DNA of 37,500 nucleotides from positions 134,938-172,437 of the forward strand of contig CAUYUJ010014350.1 in assembly GCA_963575745.1 (NCBI GenBank). The letters run 5' to 3'. This DNA is from Prorocentrum cordatum (Eukaryota > Sar > Dinophyceae > Prorocentrales > Prorocentraceae). Under the pieces are notes generated by a model that did not search any database, had not been told where the DNA came from, and saw nothing but the letters and a program-made list of their open reading frames with translations. Of the stretch, positions 11,062 to 20,320 are shown piece by piece (the stretch's first letter is position 1; each line of letters begins with the position of its first letter). Both the position numbers and the translations under genes were made by a program.

Positions 11062-11275
11062 TTTAAACTGTAGCACTGAGCATCCTTTAACCGATCCCCA
11101 TCCCCAGCGGAGCGGCCTGGGCCCCACTGGCCGATTCACCCCCCTAGATGGGGATAGAGGCCGCCCCCTTCGGGTTTCGAGGGGTGCACCCCCAACCTGG
11201 GGGTAATTTGGCGGGGGTCTCGAAGGGGATGGGGATGGGGATGGGGATCGTTTAAACGATACTTAAGCACATGTG
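11062..11275. mobile_element. Foldback element with long terminal inverted repeats
   Basis: The left end contains TTTAACCGATCCCCATCCCC (11083-11104). The right end contains GGGGATGGGGATCGTTTAAA, its near-exact reverse complement, so the ends pair. Interior G- and C-runs also pair imperfectly, so nearly the whole ~210 bp can fold. There is no coding capacity. It is MITE-like, with no convincing target duplication. Confidence 0.55.
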
Positions 11276-11379
11276 TTTGTTTGGGGGGAGGGGGGAACCT
11301 GGTCCGTCGCGGCCCCCCACCCCCACTCTTCTCTCCCCGATCCCTCGCCCCCCCCCACCCCCACCCCCACCCCGCGGAC

Positions 11380-11532
11380 CCTGCGTTCGACCGCGGCGGC
11401 GCGGGTGCTGCGCGGCGCGGGCTGCGAAGACCGGGGGGGGGCGCGCGCGCCCTCAGTCTCCCGCTGCTGCTGCTACGCCACCGCTTGCGGTCAAGTCCGC
11501 TGCTCCCAAGCCGGGATTCGCAATCGCCTCGG

Positions 11533-11584
<52 letters not shown>

Positions 11585-11850
11585 CTGCTGCTGCGGCCAC
11601 TGCGAACGATTTGCGCATTCCCTGGTCTCGGCCCTCGCCGTCGCGGCTGGACGCGAGGCCGAACTTGCGAGCGGGCGCCTGGCTGCCTCCATGGGCGAGC
11701 CAGGGCCCAGAGACCACCCCAAAGGGCAGAGGGGGGACTCTGGCCCGGTTCGAAAGCTGGGCGAGGGCTGCTTAAACCGCGGCTGCTAAAACGGCCCTCC
11801 TGGAAGGAAAAAACAAGTTCCCGGAATGAGGCGCGGCGCGCGAAACAATC
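11380..11850 (-). repeat. Dispersed repeat R, copy 1 (reverse orientation), with ~16 CTG units
   Basis: Read on the minus strand it matches the repeats at about 11.87-12.39 kb and 16.23-16.61 kb. Shared landmarks in order are GGTGGTCT..GG.CCCTGGCTC, then CCGCTCGCAA.TTC, then CGACGGCGA, then a CAG run. Here the run is about 16 uninterrupted CTG on the plus strand. Confidence 0.75.
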
Positions 11851-11864
11851 AACGGGTTTCTTCC

Positions 11865-12134
11865 CGGAAGGGCGAAGACAACTTCCCGGGGGTCGATTTT
11901 AGCAGCCACGGATTCAACAGCCCCTGCCCGGCTTCCGACCGGCGACTGAAGCTATCCCAATTTGGTCGGGGCTTGTTTCGGCCACTGGGCCAGTCCCCCT
12001 TTGGCCCTTCGGGTGGTCTTTGGCCCCTGGCTCGCCTACGAAGGAAGCCGGGCCCCCGCTCGCAAATTCCAGCTCGCGCCCGACCGCGACGGCGAAGGCG
12101 GCCGAGAAAAGGAGACAAACAAACCGCTTGCAGC

Positions 12135-12168
<34 letters not shown>

Positions 12169-12390
12169 CAGGGCGCAGCGGGGGCGCGCGCGCCCCCCCC
12201 CCCGTTCCCACGCGCGCCGCTGAGCACCAGCGCTGCCGCGCGTCGAGCACGGGGCCCGCGCGCGGGGGGGGGGCGCGGAGCACGAGGGCGAGGCAGCCAG
12301 GCGGGGGGGGGCAAGACTGGCCAGGGGGCCTCAAAACCCAAGCGCGGTCCCGCTACATATACAACGCGCGCCGCAAACGACGGGGGGGGG
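11865..12390 (+). repeat. Dispersed repeat R, copy 2, with ~10 CAG units
   Basis: Same repeat as copy 1 but in the opposite orientation. The two arms face each other around about 11.85 kb, with TTTTAGCAGCC and GGCTGCTAAAA at the centre, so together they form an imperfect palindrome about 1 kb long. The distal part is extremely G/C-homopolymer rich. Confidence 0.75.
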
Positions 12391-12955
12391 CGCGCGCCCC
12401 GCCCCGGCGCCCCCCGCGGGGGGGGCCCTCGGGCTCGGGCCCCCCCGGGGCCCCGCCGAACAAAAGAGGGGAAGGACAAACCCCAGGGGCCCAAAACAGA
12501 AACGCTAAAGTTTGCACGAGCGGGGCGAGCGCGGAGGAAGACGCCGCGTCGCCCCCCGTCGACAGCTGTCGAAAGGGAACTTCACGAAATTGCAAGTGCT
12601 GAAAAAACCTCAAAACGGAAGTTGAACTTCCAGCGGGTGTCGAACGGCCCGAGGGGGCGGCGCTTCAAGGCGCGCCTGCGTCGCCGATGCACAGAGCAAT
12701 GTTGCAAGTAGAAAGGTTGGCCAGGGACAGGGGTGGACGACGAACGCGCCGCCGCGCTAGGGCGCGCCCAGCCGCAGTAGGAAGAGCGACGAGAGGCGCA
12801 GACTGATGAGACGACGGAGAGGACCGACAGGAACAAGCGACGCCAAGAGAAAGAAACCGAAAACGAAGTCAAGGTGCACGACGCGCGCAGGTCCGACCTC
12901 CGCGCGGGAGGTCGCCGTGCACCCCGCCCCGCCCAGGGGCGGTTCGTCCGACGCT
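12390..12955. other. Unassigned GC-rich stretch
   Basis: Poly-C/G runs then moderately GC-rich sequence. No protein domain, RNA or repeat homologous to other parts of the window was recognised. Confidence 0.4.
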
Positions 12956-13107
12956 ATGTCGGGCATGTCCCCGCGCAAGCAGATTTTGAATGAAAAATCA
13001 GAAATGCCCCCAAAATCTTCAAAAGTGCTGGAACATGCAAAGAATCGCCCCCATGCTACTTGTTCGATCATTGTTGAATATTCCGCCTGTAGAGGGACAG
13101 GCCCGAC
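12956..13107. mobile_element. Short inverted-repeat element, family GTCGGGCCTGTCCC, copy 1
   Basis: The left end GTCGGGCATGTCCCC and the right end TAGAGGGACAGGCCCGAC are imperfect inverted repeats. The left end plus adjacent GATTTTGAATGAAAAATC closely matches the left end of the 22.38 kb element. The interior is AT-richer than its flanks and non-coding. Length 152 bp. No clear target duplication. Confidence 0.7.
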
Positions 13108-13250
13108 GCAAGTCTAACGGAGGGCTCCTGGCCCGCGTGGCCTGCCTCCGCGACGGTAGGCTGCAGGGGCCTGCGGGCGGCGCCTCCTCGGCGACGGGCG
13201 CGGCCGATCGTGGCCCGCCGCGGTCAGCCTGGGTCGCGGTCCGCAGTTAA

Positions 13251-13280
13251 GTCGGGCCTGTCCCTCAGCAGGAGGAAAAA

Positions 13281-13344
<64 letters not shown>

Positions 13345-13432
13345 ATGGGTGCGACTTTCCGGCTGCGTTTGAATATCGCTGGGCAATTCTGCGTTTTCGC
13401 CCAGGCTCCTCCTGTGGGGGGACGCGCCCCAC
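13251..13432. mobile_element. Short inverted-repeat element, family GTCGGGCCTGTCCC, copy 2, containing poly(A)
   Basis: Left end GTCGGGCCTGTCCCTCAGCA; right end CCTCCTGTGGGGGGACGCGCCCCAC, read as its diverged reverse complement. A run of 61 A (13283-13343) lies inside. The two copies of this family are only about 140 bp apart. Confidence 0.65.
13283..13343 (+). repeat. Poly(A), 61 bp
   Basis: Uninterrupted A homopolymer, the longest in the window. It lies inside an inverted-repeat element rather than after a retroelement, so it is not obviously a retrotransposition tail. Confidence 0.95.
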
Positions 13433-13744
13433 TTAATTAAGCCTATAAGTCGGACGCCAGTGCGAGTCGCTTGCCCGCCGAGTCCGAAATCAAGAAAAGC
13501 GCCGGGATGCGGCTGCGGCCAGCAGGGCAGACCGCGACGCAGACAGCAACGCCTCGCGCTGCGCTTTAGCGACCTGCCGCGCGGCGCGCAGAAGCTCGCG
13601 TCCAGCAGCGCCTTCCGCCCGAGCGCCGCGCACCCCAACATGCAACTTCGCGCGCGGCGCCACGCACCGCCAGGCGTCGCCACGGGCGCGGCGCGCGCGG
13701 CCATCGTTGCGCGTCGCAGCAGTCCGAGCCCCCGCGGCGGAAGG

Positions 13745-13995
13745 TCGGCCCGTCGCGTCGGAGAAAAACCTCGGCGAGGACTCGGCCGAACGTCGCCCTT
13801 TTGCAGAGTGGCGCGCCTTCGCTGGGCGCTTCGCAGAACGTCGCCCTCCTGCCCAGGGGGGCCACCTCGCAGGGTGCGCAGCGGAAGGTTGCCGTCCTGC
13901 CCGGGGAAGCGGCCTCGCAAGGTGCTCAGCAAAAGGCTGCTCTCCTGCCCGGGGAAGCAGCCTGGCGGGGTGCTTGGCAGAAGGTGCCCACTCGC
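13745..13995 (+). repeat. 48-bp tandem repeat, about 4-5 units
   Basis: The unit contains CAGAAGGTCGCCCTCCTGCC then GGGGAAGCGGCCTCGCA. In one plus frame it reads as a 16-residue repeat (VALLPRGATSQGAQRK, VAVLPGEAASQGAQQK, AALLPGEAAWRGAWQK). The unit is a multiple of three, so open frames persist on both strands. A similar AAGEAA-coding motif occurs once in the minus-strand region near 15.8 kb. Whether it is translated is unknown. Confidence 0.75.
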
Positions 13996-14767
13996 GCGGG
14001 CGCCAGCGCCCCCCCCCTTCCCCCGCTCGCCAGACTACTCCGCCCCCGCACGGGAAAAACAGAGACGGGCCGGGGGAAGCGGCAAAGGTCTCCGAGGACC
14101 CCGGAGGCGGCAGCGCTGGTTTCTGTGCGCGTCTGTTGTTTCCGCAGCATTCGCGAGGCATCTTCGGCGGCGCTCTGCCGCTCGTGGTCTGAGGATCCGC
14201 CGCCCTCTGCCTCGGAAGGGGGGCGGCGGCGCGTCTCTGCGGGTTGTCCTGGATAGGTGAACGGGCCCACAGGGCCGCCATTGAAGAGATCGGCTCTTGC
14301 TTGCCAAGGACCCCGTTTTGGGATGCAGACCTTGCAGACCTCGTCCCTGCCACCTGCCCCTGACACTAGGCACGTCGTGCTCGCGGCGGGCTGTCCCTTC
14401 GCCATGTTCCGCATGCGTGGCCGCGAGCTGCCCTGCTGCAGTGTGCCAGCGCGCCGCAGTCGTAACGGCAGGTCGCCCTTCTGCGGCTGCCCGTGCAGGG
14501 GGCGCGAGGGCGGTCTGCGTCGGTGCCAGTAGCCACCTGTCCCAAGCGACTGACCACTCCGCAAGTTCCCGCGGCTGCGGCGACAGGGGCACAAGTAGTG
14601 GCAGTCTCGTTGTTGAGCTCGCGTGCCAGGCGATGGGTGGCAATTGCTTAGTGAACACCGCAGAGAACTGCCTCGCCCCGTCTTTGTGGCTTTCGCCCGC
14701 TGTCTCGTTGATCGAATCGATCAGCGCACCTCGCCCGGCAACGTCAGCGGTCGCCTAAATTCTGATC
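13996..14767. other. Unassigned stretch, possible minus-strand coding remnants
   Basis: Minus-strand frames contain protein-like runs such as VCKVCIPKRGPWQARADLFN (around 14340-14280) and LAEWSVAWDRWLLA (around 14570). They sit in different frames and have no recognisable domain. They may continue the unidentified coding-like region just upstream on the same strand. Confidence 0.3.
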
Positions 14768-16212
14768 TTATCCCCCTTGGGAAGCGCTGTTATGAAGCTT
14801 GTCGTCCGGGTCGGCCACTCCATGTTCGCGTGCCTCGGGCCTTTGGTACGTGTCTCTGACCTGTTTGTGCAGGTCCATCAGCGCAATTTCGCGCATAGGC
14901 ATCACGTCGTTGTTCGTAGAGGCTTGGTCATCCATGCTGTGTAGCTGCTCTCGGAGATATGCGTGGCAAAGTGTCATGCACGCACGGTGGTCACGCGATC
15001 TGTCATTTGACTGCTGACTTGCTCCAATCCTGTGTTCTTGGCGAGCTGTTGCGCTCTCAGGGCTCCGACTGCCGTCTGGGAGGACTTGTTCCAGCAGGTC
15101 GCCGCGCTGCTGGTTGATGAAAGTATTGCGCTCTCGCTTGGTTTCAACAGCCATGAGTTGCTGGCCCATTGCCTGAGGTTGGTCGTAAAGGTAGGCGTCG
15201 TTTCCCTGTCTTTGTGGTTGTTCCTGTTCACGGTCTCTGACGCTTTGAGCCGCCAGGACTTCAACAGCAGCGCAAGCGTCATCGTCGGTGACTGGGCGGA
15301 CTGTGCGGTTGGTTAACCAGTTCGCTATGTGTCGAGCTTCTGCGGCGACTGCCCGGGCTTGCTGGTCACCGCGCTCGTCGTTCGCTGTCGCGTACTCTCG
15401 GAAGGTACCACCAAGAGCTTGGATACATTGTCTTTTTGCTCTTGCAAAGCACACTGTTGCTGCCCCCGCTGTTCCTGCAATGCCGCTTGCACATTTCGCA
15501 AATCGTTCGGCAACGCAGGGGCGTCAATTCGACGCTCCTTTGTGTGAGGTCCAAGGGGCGGTTGCGAAATGTGTTTTGTTTGCTGTTGCGCGTTCTGGCC
15601 TTGCCGCGTTGCCACGGCAACTCTGCATGGTTCTGAAGTGCGGCCGCGTGAAGAGTGCACGTTGTCGAAGGGGTCGGGCATGTGCCCCCCACCAGCCATG
15701 CTGGCTCCCCCGGATTCCTTCTGGAAACAACAGGCCACCCCATAGCATCCCGCTTGCCGTGCCGCTTCGCCCGCCGCAGTGGGCCGCCCTGCTGCTTCGC
15801 CTGCTGCAGCAGGTCGCCCTGCTTCGCGACGCTTGTGATGGGCCTGTGTTCCACCACCACCACCATAAGTTGGAGGGGGAGGGGATCCTCCTCCTCCTCC
15901 TCCTCCTCCTCCTCTTCGTCCTCCTCCTCATCCTCCTCCTCCTCTTCGTCCTCCTCCTCCTCCTCCTCCTGCTCCTCCTCCTCCTCCTCCTCCTCCCCCT
16001 CCAACTTATGGTGGTGGTGGAAAACAGGCCGATCAGCTTGGAATTGTGGGAGAGACGCTTGTTGCGCCAATTCTCCGAGCCACCCCCCCGCCGTCACGGC
16101 GCGAGCGGGCCGTTGGCCCTCACAGGGCCCCCTCCGCCTCGAACGAGGCAGCTATCGGACATGCTGGCCTCGAGGTGCGCCTCGAACGTTCCCGACGGCT
16201 CCATCTTGACCT
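14768..16212 (-). pseudogene. Unidentified coding-like region, broken by a frame switch and a 217-bp insertion
   Basis: Minus-strand reading starts near 16212 with KMEPSGTFEAHLEASMSDSC. It meets an in-frame TGA near 16100, resumes as GGGSENWRNKR, and is interrupted by the element at 15837-16053. It continues from about 15827 through VACCFQKESGG and NDLRNVQAALQEQRGQQQ. Between about 15440 and 15330 it moves to another frame (GGTFREYATANDERGDQQ, HIANWLTNRTV, QGNDAYLYDQPQAMGQQ) and ends at a stop near 14768. It is rich in Gln, Arg, Asp and Ala and looks helical. I recognise no family; a retroelement ORF or a single gene with introns are both possible. The stop and frame switch could be mutations or unseen introns. 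Confidence 0.4.
15837..16053. mobile_element. 217-bp inverted-repeat insertion with (CTC)n core and 9-bp flanking duplication
   Basis: The ends contain GGCCTGTGTTCCACCACCAC and GTGGTGGAAAACAGGCC as inverted repeats, followed inward by an exact inverted pair around TAAGTTGGAGGGGGAGG. The core is about 110 bp of CTC triplets. GACGCTTGT occurs exactly at both borders (15828-15836 and 16054-16062). Removing the element plus one 9-bp copy joins the two minus-strand coding-like halves in a single frame (..NWRNKR-REAGRP..). This suggests insertion into, or an intron within, a coding sequence. Confidence 0.65.
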
Positions 16213-16229
16213 GCGGTGCTTGCGCCGCT

Positions 16230-16607
16230 TCGGCTGGTAACCGTCGGTTTTGGTTGCGGTAACTTCAGCCACTGGGCCGAAGTGCCCTGTGCCCTTTAGG
16301 TGGTTTTGGGACCCTGGCTCACACATGAAGGCGGCCAGTTTCCCATTCAGAACTTCGGGCGTACGTCCAATTGCGATGGCAAAGTCGGCCGAGAAAAAAA
16401 GATTACAAGTGAGCCGTTTGCAATGGCAGCAGCAGCGGGGGAAGGAGAGGGCGCGGGCATAGGCCCCCCCTGTTCTAGCCCACGCCGCTGAGCACAAATG
16501 CTGCCCCTGACGAGCGTAGGATCCTTAGGGGAAGGCGTGGAGCACGACCAGGGGGGCCCCCAAACCCCAGCGGGGTCACCGCTAAAAATTGTGAACGTGC
16601 GCCGAAA
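16230..16607 (+). repeat. Dispersed repeat R, copy 3, with 3 CAG units
   Basis: Same orientation as the 11.87-12.39 kb copy, with the same landmarks: CACTGGGCC, GGTGGTTTTGG, CCCTGGCTC, GCCGAGAAA, then a CAG site reduced to about three units. The right end GCGGGGTCACCGCTA abuts the LINE fragment. It is more diverged and lacks the long CAG run. Confidence 0.7.
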
Positions 16608-16872
16608 ACGTCGGGCAAAGCAGATCATCATGCCCAGGTTCTCGGCACTGTCAGTGATCTTGAAGAGGGACCACTTCTCATGGCAAAGTCCCAACCATGC
16701 TTGGAACTCCTCGGACATGGAGCTGTAGAAGGCATCGCACCACGCATTCTTGAAGTTGCGATACAGCCCAGCCATCACCTCCGCAGCGCGGAAGGTCGCC
16801 CTAACCTGAGCTAAAGAGAGCTGTTCTCCACCATGGCGCCGATGTCGTCGGCGCAGGCCGCCACGAGACGAG
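16590..16872 (-). mobile_element. LINE reverse-transcriptase fragment (palm, ADD box) with a frameshift
   Basis: The minus strand reads LVAACADDIGAMVENSSL, matching motif C of LINE reverse transcriptases, whose (Y)ADD aspartates bind the catalytic metal ions. The reading shifts frame at about 16815 and continues ATFRAAEVMAGLYRNFKNAW, EEFQAWLGL, WSLFKITDSAENLGMM. This matches the usual 'aGL.lN.kKc..........FkI...aeYLGi' stretch after the ADD box, with Tyr replaced by Asn. Upstream it stops at a GAG/CAG triplet region and downstream at repeat R. It is a short internal relic, not an exon of the RCC1-repeat gene. Confidence 0.65.
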
Positions 16873-17215
16873 GGAAAAAGAGGGAGGAGGAGGAGAAGCA
16901 GGAGAAGGAGGAGGAGGACAGCTTCAGCTCTACGACCAAGTCCGCCGTGAGCAGCAGCAGCAGCAGCAGCAGGAGCAGCAGCAGCAGCAGCAGGAGGAGG
17001 AGGCCGCGGAGCCAACGACGGGAGGGTCGTCCACTCCAGTCAGCGGCAATGGGTCGAGGCCCACCCAAACTGGCCCCAACAGGGCCCCACCGCGAGCCCC
17101 AACCAGACCAGAACCAGGAGCCCAGGAGGAGACAGGAGGAAGAGCAGGAGGAGGAGGAGGAGGAGGAGGAGGAGGAGGAGGAGGAGGAGGGGAAGAAGGA
17201 GGAAGAGGAGGAGAA
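16870..17215 (+). repeat. CAG and GAG triplet tracts
   Basis: (CAG)n with AGG interruptions at about 16948-17001, and (GAG)n at about 17143-17215, separated by GC-rich sequence. Frames read poly-Ser/Glu/Arg. Confidence 0.85.
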
Positions 17216-17770
17216 AGAAGAGGGAGGAGGTGGATTGTTGCTGTGGACTGGGCGAGGCCCTGCCAGATCTGACGAAGCCTCCCCTCGACGCTCGGAGGCG
17301 CGCGGCGCATGCACTGGGCCCACACCGTCAACACAAACGGCCCGGGGTGAAAAAACGGTCCCCGGGGGAAGGGGTCAACACCTCTTGGTGCGCACGCCGG
17401 GAAGAACCGCGACGCCGAGGGCCTGGGAGGGGGGCGTCGGAGGGGGAGGATGCAGCCATCACGCCCCCCACGAGGCACGCGGCGGAGGGAACACGCATGG
17501 GCTCCTCTGGCCACGGGGAGCCTCCTCCACGAGAAGCCGCCCCGCCTGCCTCTGTCCCAGGAGCGGCCCTTGGAAGCGGAGGGCCCCTCCCGAGCCCAGG
17601 CCTCGCCTGGAGAGCGGCCGCTCGCCCGAGGCCGCCGCGCGCCTCGGCGGCCCCGCCGCGCTCGCCACAAGGTTCCCGTGGGGACGCCCGGCCTCGCAGG
17701 CCCACTCGCGCCGCCGGACCCGCTGCCGGCAGGAGCCGTCGCTGCCGCGAGGCAAGCACCGCGGTGCCAG
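17216..17770. other. GC-rich stretch with no recognised gene
   Basis: All frames are open and Arg/Pro/Ala/Gly rich. No domain or homologous repeat elsewhere in the window was recognised. Confidence 0.4.
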
Positions 17771-17773
17771 ATT

Positions 17774-17925
17774 GGGGGACCGCATGCGCACCCTACCCCT
17801 ACCCCCCACGATTTCTGAGGGGGAGGGTGGGGTTCACTTCGTTCGGGAGCTCGCCAGCGAAGTGGACCCCACCCTCCCCCTCAGAAATCGTGGGGGGTAG
17901 GGGTAGGGTTCGCATGTGGCCCCCT
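17774..17925. repeat. Near-perfect foldback: ~69-bp arms, ~14-bp loop
   Basis: Left arm 17774-17842 (with CCCTACCCCTACCCCCCACG then ATTTCTGAGGGGGAGGGTGG) and right arm 17857-17925 are reverse complements with only a few mismatches. The loop is about TTCGGGAGCTCGCC. The low divergence means recent origin or conversion between arms. No coding content. Confidence 0.9.
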
Positions 17926-18194
17926 ACAGATGGCAGCACACCATCGGGAACGAAGGTGCTCTCCTGGCCATGGCGGGACTCGGCCACGAAGAGGATGTCC
18001 GACTCAGACACTTCTCTGGAATTGCCTGGAAACCAGAGCCCTTCCTGGGCCCAGCGCGGTCCCTATGTCAGCGTCCTGGCTGCATTTGCTCTCAGGGGGG
18101 CATGAACCGTGGCCGAAAACATTGACTCGTGAGGGCTGCACTGTTCCGAAGAATTGCGTCCGTCACAAGCTCCAGCCGCCAGGAAGGCCCGGCA

Positions 18195-18300
18195 ACCGCC
18201 GAAACGGCCTGGTGGCAATGATGCTGATGATGGCGAGTGTGATGGTGATGGTGACGGCGGTAGTGATGGTGACCGTGACGGTGATGATATTTCTGGCGCT
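18195..18300 (+). repeat. GATGGTGAC-type 9-bp microsatellite
   Basis: GATGATGGCG, GATGGTGATGGTGAC and GTGACGGTGATGAT repeats, about 100 bp. Confidence 0.8.
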
Positions 18301-18403
18301 TTCGGCCAGGATGCTTGAAGGTCTGTCTCGCCACTCGGATTGGTGGAGCGAGGTGTGAGACATTGGTGGTATGACTTTACTTAAACACTCGATGTACATG
18401 TGT

Positions 18404-19114
18404 TCATGGGATATAGGCACTGTGATGGCGATCTATGCCCACGATGGCGCCGCTTGGATTTCGCCCCTTGTACAGCAATAGAACATGCAATTGATATGCG
18501 TTCGCCATCTTGCGGATCTCCGCATTCTCCCGCAGCAGGTTGTAGCACAAGGACGGCACGCTTGTGTCGTGGGAGATGAGCTTGTTGTTATCTATCTCCA
18601 GCATCTGGTCGATCTGCTTGTTCGACTCCTGAACCAAGTGCGTGAGATACTGATCGTCGCTATCCCATTTTAAGTCCTTAGCTTCACTGTCAGAATACAT
18701 CTGATACAAACTGAACTGCTTCAAGTGGTTCCAGCGGTCAAGGACAATCCGCAATGCTGGCCGCATAGCGTCGAAGGGCTCGTCCTGGAATGCCTTGCTA
18801 TCAGCAGCCTTCAGCATCTCCACTCGGGTAAGGTGGAGCTGCAATTTACACTCAATCGACTCCCGGAGAGCAATTTTCAAGTCCCGTGTCGGACCATCGG
18901 ACACGGATATCTTGCTCACAACGGACAACACCTGTTCCAATTGTTTCGTTACAGCGACTACCTTTTTTACCTCCTCCTTAGCGTCTGCACCAAAGTCAGT
19001 CAAGGAATCCGCCAGGCCACACTGATCAGCGTGGTCACAATAGTTGTTCTCTCTGACCACAAAGCTGATCATGCAAGACCTCGAGACCCAATCGAACGCA
19101 CCGGTCATGTTAAA
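18404..19114 (-). CDS. RCC1-repeat gene, exon f (probable last exon)
   Basis: A 236-codon frame with ordinary protein composition, ending at TGA (18404). The start is set at a phase-0 acceptor CCGGAG|TTTAAC, so the exon opens FNMTGAFDWVSRSC. A possible earlier border in the same frame is ..CTCGAG|GTC at 19079, but its phase does not match the exon upstream. Contents include VVRENNYCDHADQC, ADAKEEVKKVVAVTKQLEQV, FDAMRPALRIVLDRWNHLKQ and SDDQYLTHLVQESNKQ. It looks mainly helical and soluble. I recognise no family. A short sequence of low complexity follows the last recognisable part (YKGRNPSG), so the true end could be a splice donor (ATC|GTGGGC) rather than this stop. Confidence 0.6.
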   Translation of the reverse strand, partial: FNMTGAFDWVSRSCMISFVVRENNYCDHADQCGLADSLTDFGADAKEEVKKVVAVTKQLEQVLSVVSKISVSDGPTRDLKIALRESIECKLQLHLTRVEMLKAADSKAFQDEPFDAMRPALRIVLDRWNHLKQFSLYQMYSDSEAKDLKWDSDDQYLTHLVQESNKQIDQMLEIDNNKLISHDTSVPSLCYNLLRENAEIRKMANAYQLHVLLLYKGRNPSGAIVGIDRHHSAYIP

Positions 19115-19249
19115 CTCCGGTTGTCATCGTGAACCCCAAATCTGCCGAGTCGGCGTATGAGTTTAGGCAAGCTGCAGCCTGAGCTCCAGCTCTGCTGATG
19201 GGGCTGCCGCTGGGGAAAAAGGGGGAGAGGGAGGGGGACTGACACTTTT

Positions 19250-19575
19250 CTGGGTCCGGAGCCAGGGCCTGCAGATGGGGCCTGGGCTGAGGCCGGGGAC
19301 CAGGAACTGGGGATTGGCCGTGGCGGGGCTGGGCCCAGCGGGCCCGGGGCCTGAGCTGGAGCTGGGGGGGGCCAGGGTTGGGGCCGGGGAAGGGCTCCCG
19401 GCCAAGGCTTGAGCCGAGGCTGGGGCCGGGGCCAGTGCAGGGCTGGAGCCGGGGGCGGGGCCAGGGCCAGAGCCGGGCCGGGGAAGGGGCCGGGAGGGCC
19501 GGGATCCTGGGTCCGGGTGCAGGGGCCGGCGAGGGCCCGGGCCAGGACCGCGGGGCCCGAGCCCGGGCCAGAACT
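19250..19575 (+). repeat. G-rich GGGGCC/CAGGGCC minisatellite
   Basis: Runs such as GGGGCCGGGGCCAGTGC and GGGCCAGGGCCAGAGCC recur, with strong G bias on the plus strand. Many G3-4 runs make G-quadruplex formation plausible. On the minus strand it reads as Pro/Gly/Ala/Leu repeats, which should not be taken as a protein. Confidence 0.8.
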
Positions 19576-19714
19576 CCCAAGCCCAACGATCCACCAATGA
19601 GCCAACCCGTCAGGGAACTAGCCCGCCAACAAGCTCGACAGACGGACACGACGCAAACATTCCAGTCAACACATACTGCCTAAGGCGACTGCCAACACCC
19701 TCCTTCCCGTCCAC

Positions 19715-19905
19715 CTCCTCCCCCTCCCCCTCCTCCTCCTCCTCCTCCTCCTCCTCCTCCTCCTCCTCCTCCTCCTCCTCCTCCTCCTCCTCCTCCTCTC
19801 CTCTCCTCCTCCTCCTCCTCCTCCTCCTCCTCCTCTCCTCCTCCTCCTCCTCCTCCTCCTCCTCCTCCTCCTCCTCCTCCTCCCCCTCCCCCTCCCCCTC
19901 CCCCC
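19715..19905 (+). repeat. (CTC)n triplet tract, about 190 bp
   Basis: Long near-pure CTC run with a few CTCT phase slips, ending in CCCCCTCC repeats. It lies inside the inferred e-f intron. Confidence 0.95.
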
Positions 19906-20039
19906 TCATTGTCCCTCCTGCCTCCTCGAGGTAAAACTCACAGACTATTCAGGAAGATGAGTTCGCACAAAACTTCCTGGAGCGTCCTGAGTCGGCGGCA
20001 CAGGCCGGAGGCCTCTGCAATAGCGGGTTGTTGCACTCT

Positions 20040-20320
20040 CGATGTGCAATGCGTGTGGTGCAACCTGTGTAGGATACAACCTGTGCGTTGCAGCATGCAT
20101 TGTGCAATATATGAGCGATGCAATCGCTGTGGTGCAAAATGTGTGTTGTCAACTAGGCGTGCAATGTACCCATCGGGACAACCATCAGGACAACCTTCGG
20201 GACAATCATCGAGACAACCATTCGTCAACGATCGGGGCAACTATCGGGACAATCATCAGAACAACCATCGGGACAACCATCAGGAGAACCAGCCAGACCA
20301 CCATCGGGGCAACATTCGGG
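20040..20320 (+). repeat. 12-bp satellite, CATCGGGACAAC, with an adjacent GTGCAA-rich repeat
   Basis: From about 20165 to 20320 the 12-mer CATCGGGACAAC and variants (CATCAGGACAAC, TTCGGGACAATC) repeat about a dozen times. From 20040 to 20160 a looser TGTGCGTTGCA/GTGGTGCAA repeat precedes it. Confidence 0.85.

Noticed and set aside
16590-16872. Additional exon of the RCC1-repeat gene
   Set aside because: First considered because it is on the same strand and protein-like. The ADD box and following GLYRNFKN and NLGMM motifs identify it as a LINE reverse-transcriptase relic.
17786-17806. CCCTACCCCTACCCC as a telomere remnant
   Set aside because: Typical plant-type or dinoflagellate-like telomere units are CCCTAAA. 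The motif is only a few units long and is part of both arms of a foldback.
19105-19649. Proline/glycine-rich protein upstream of exon f
   Set aside because: It is the complement of a GGGGCC-type minisatellite inside an inferred intron.
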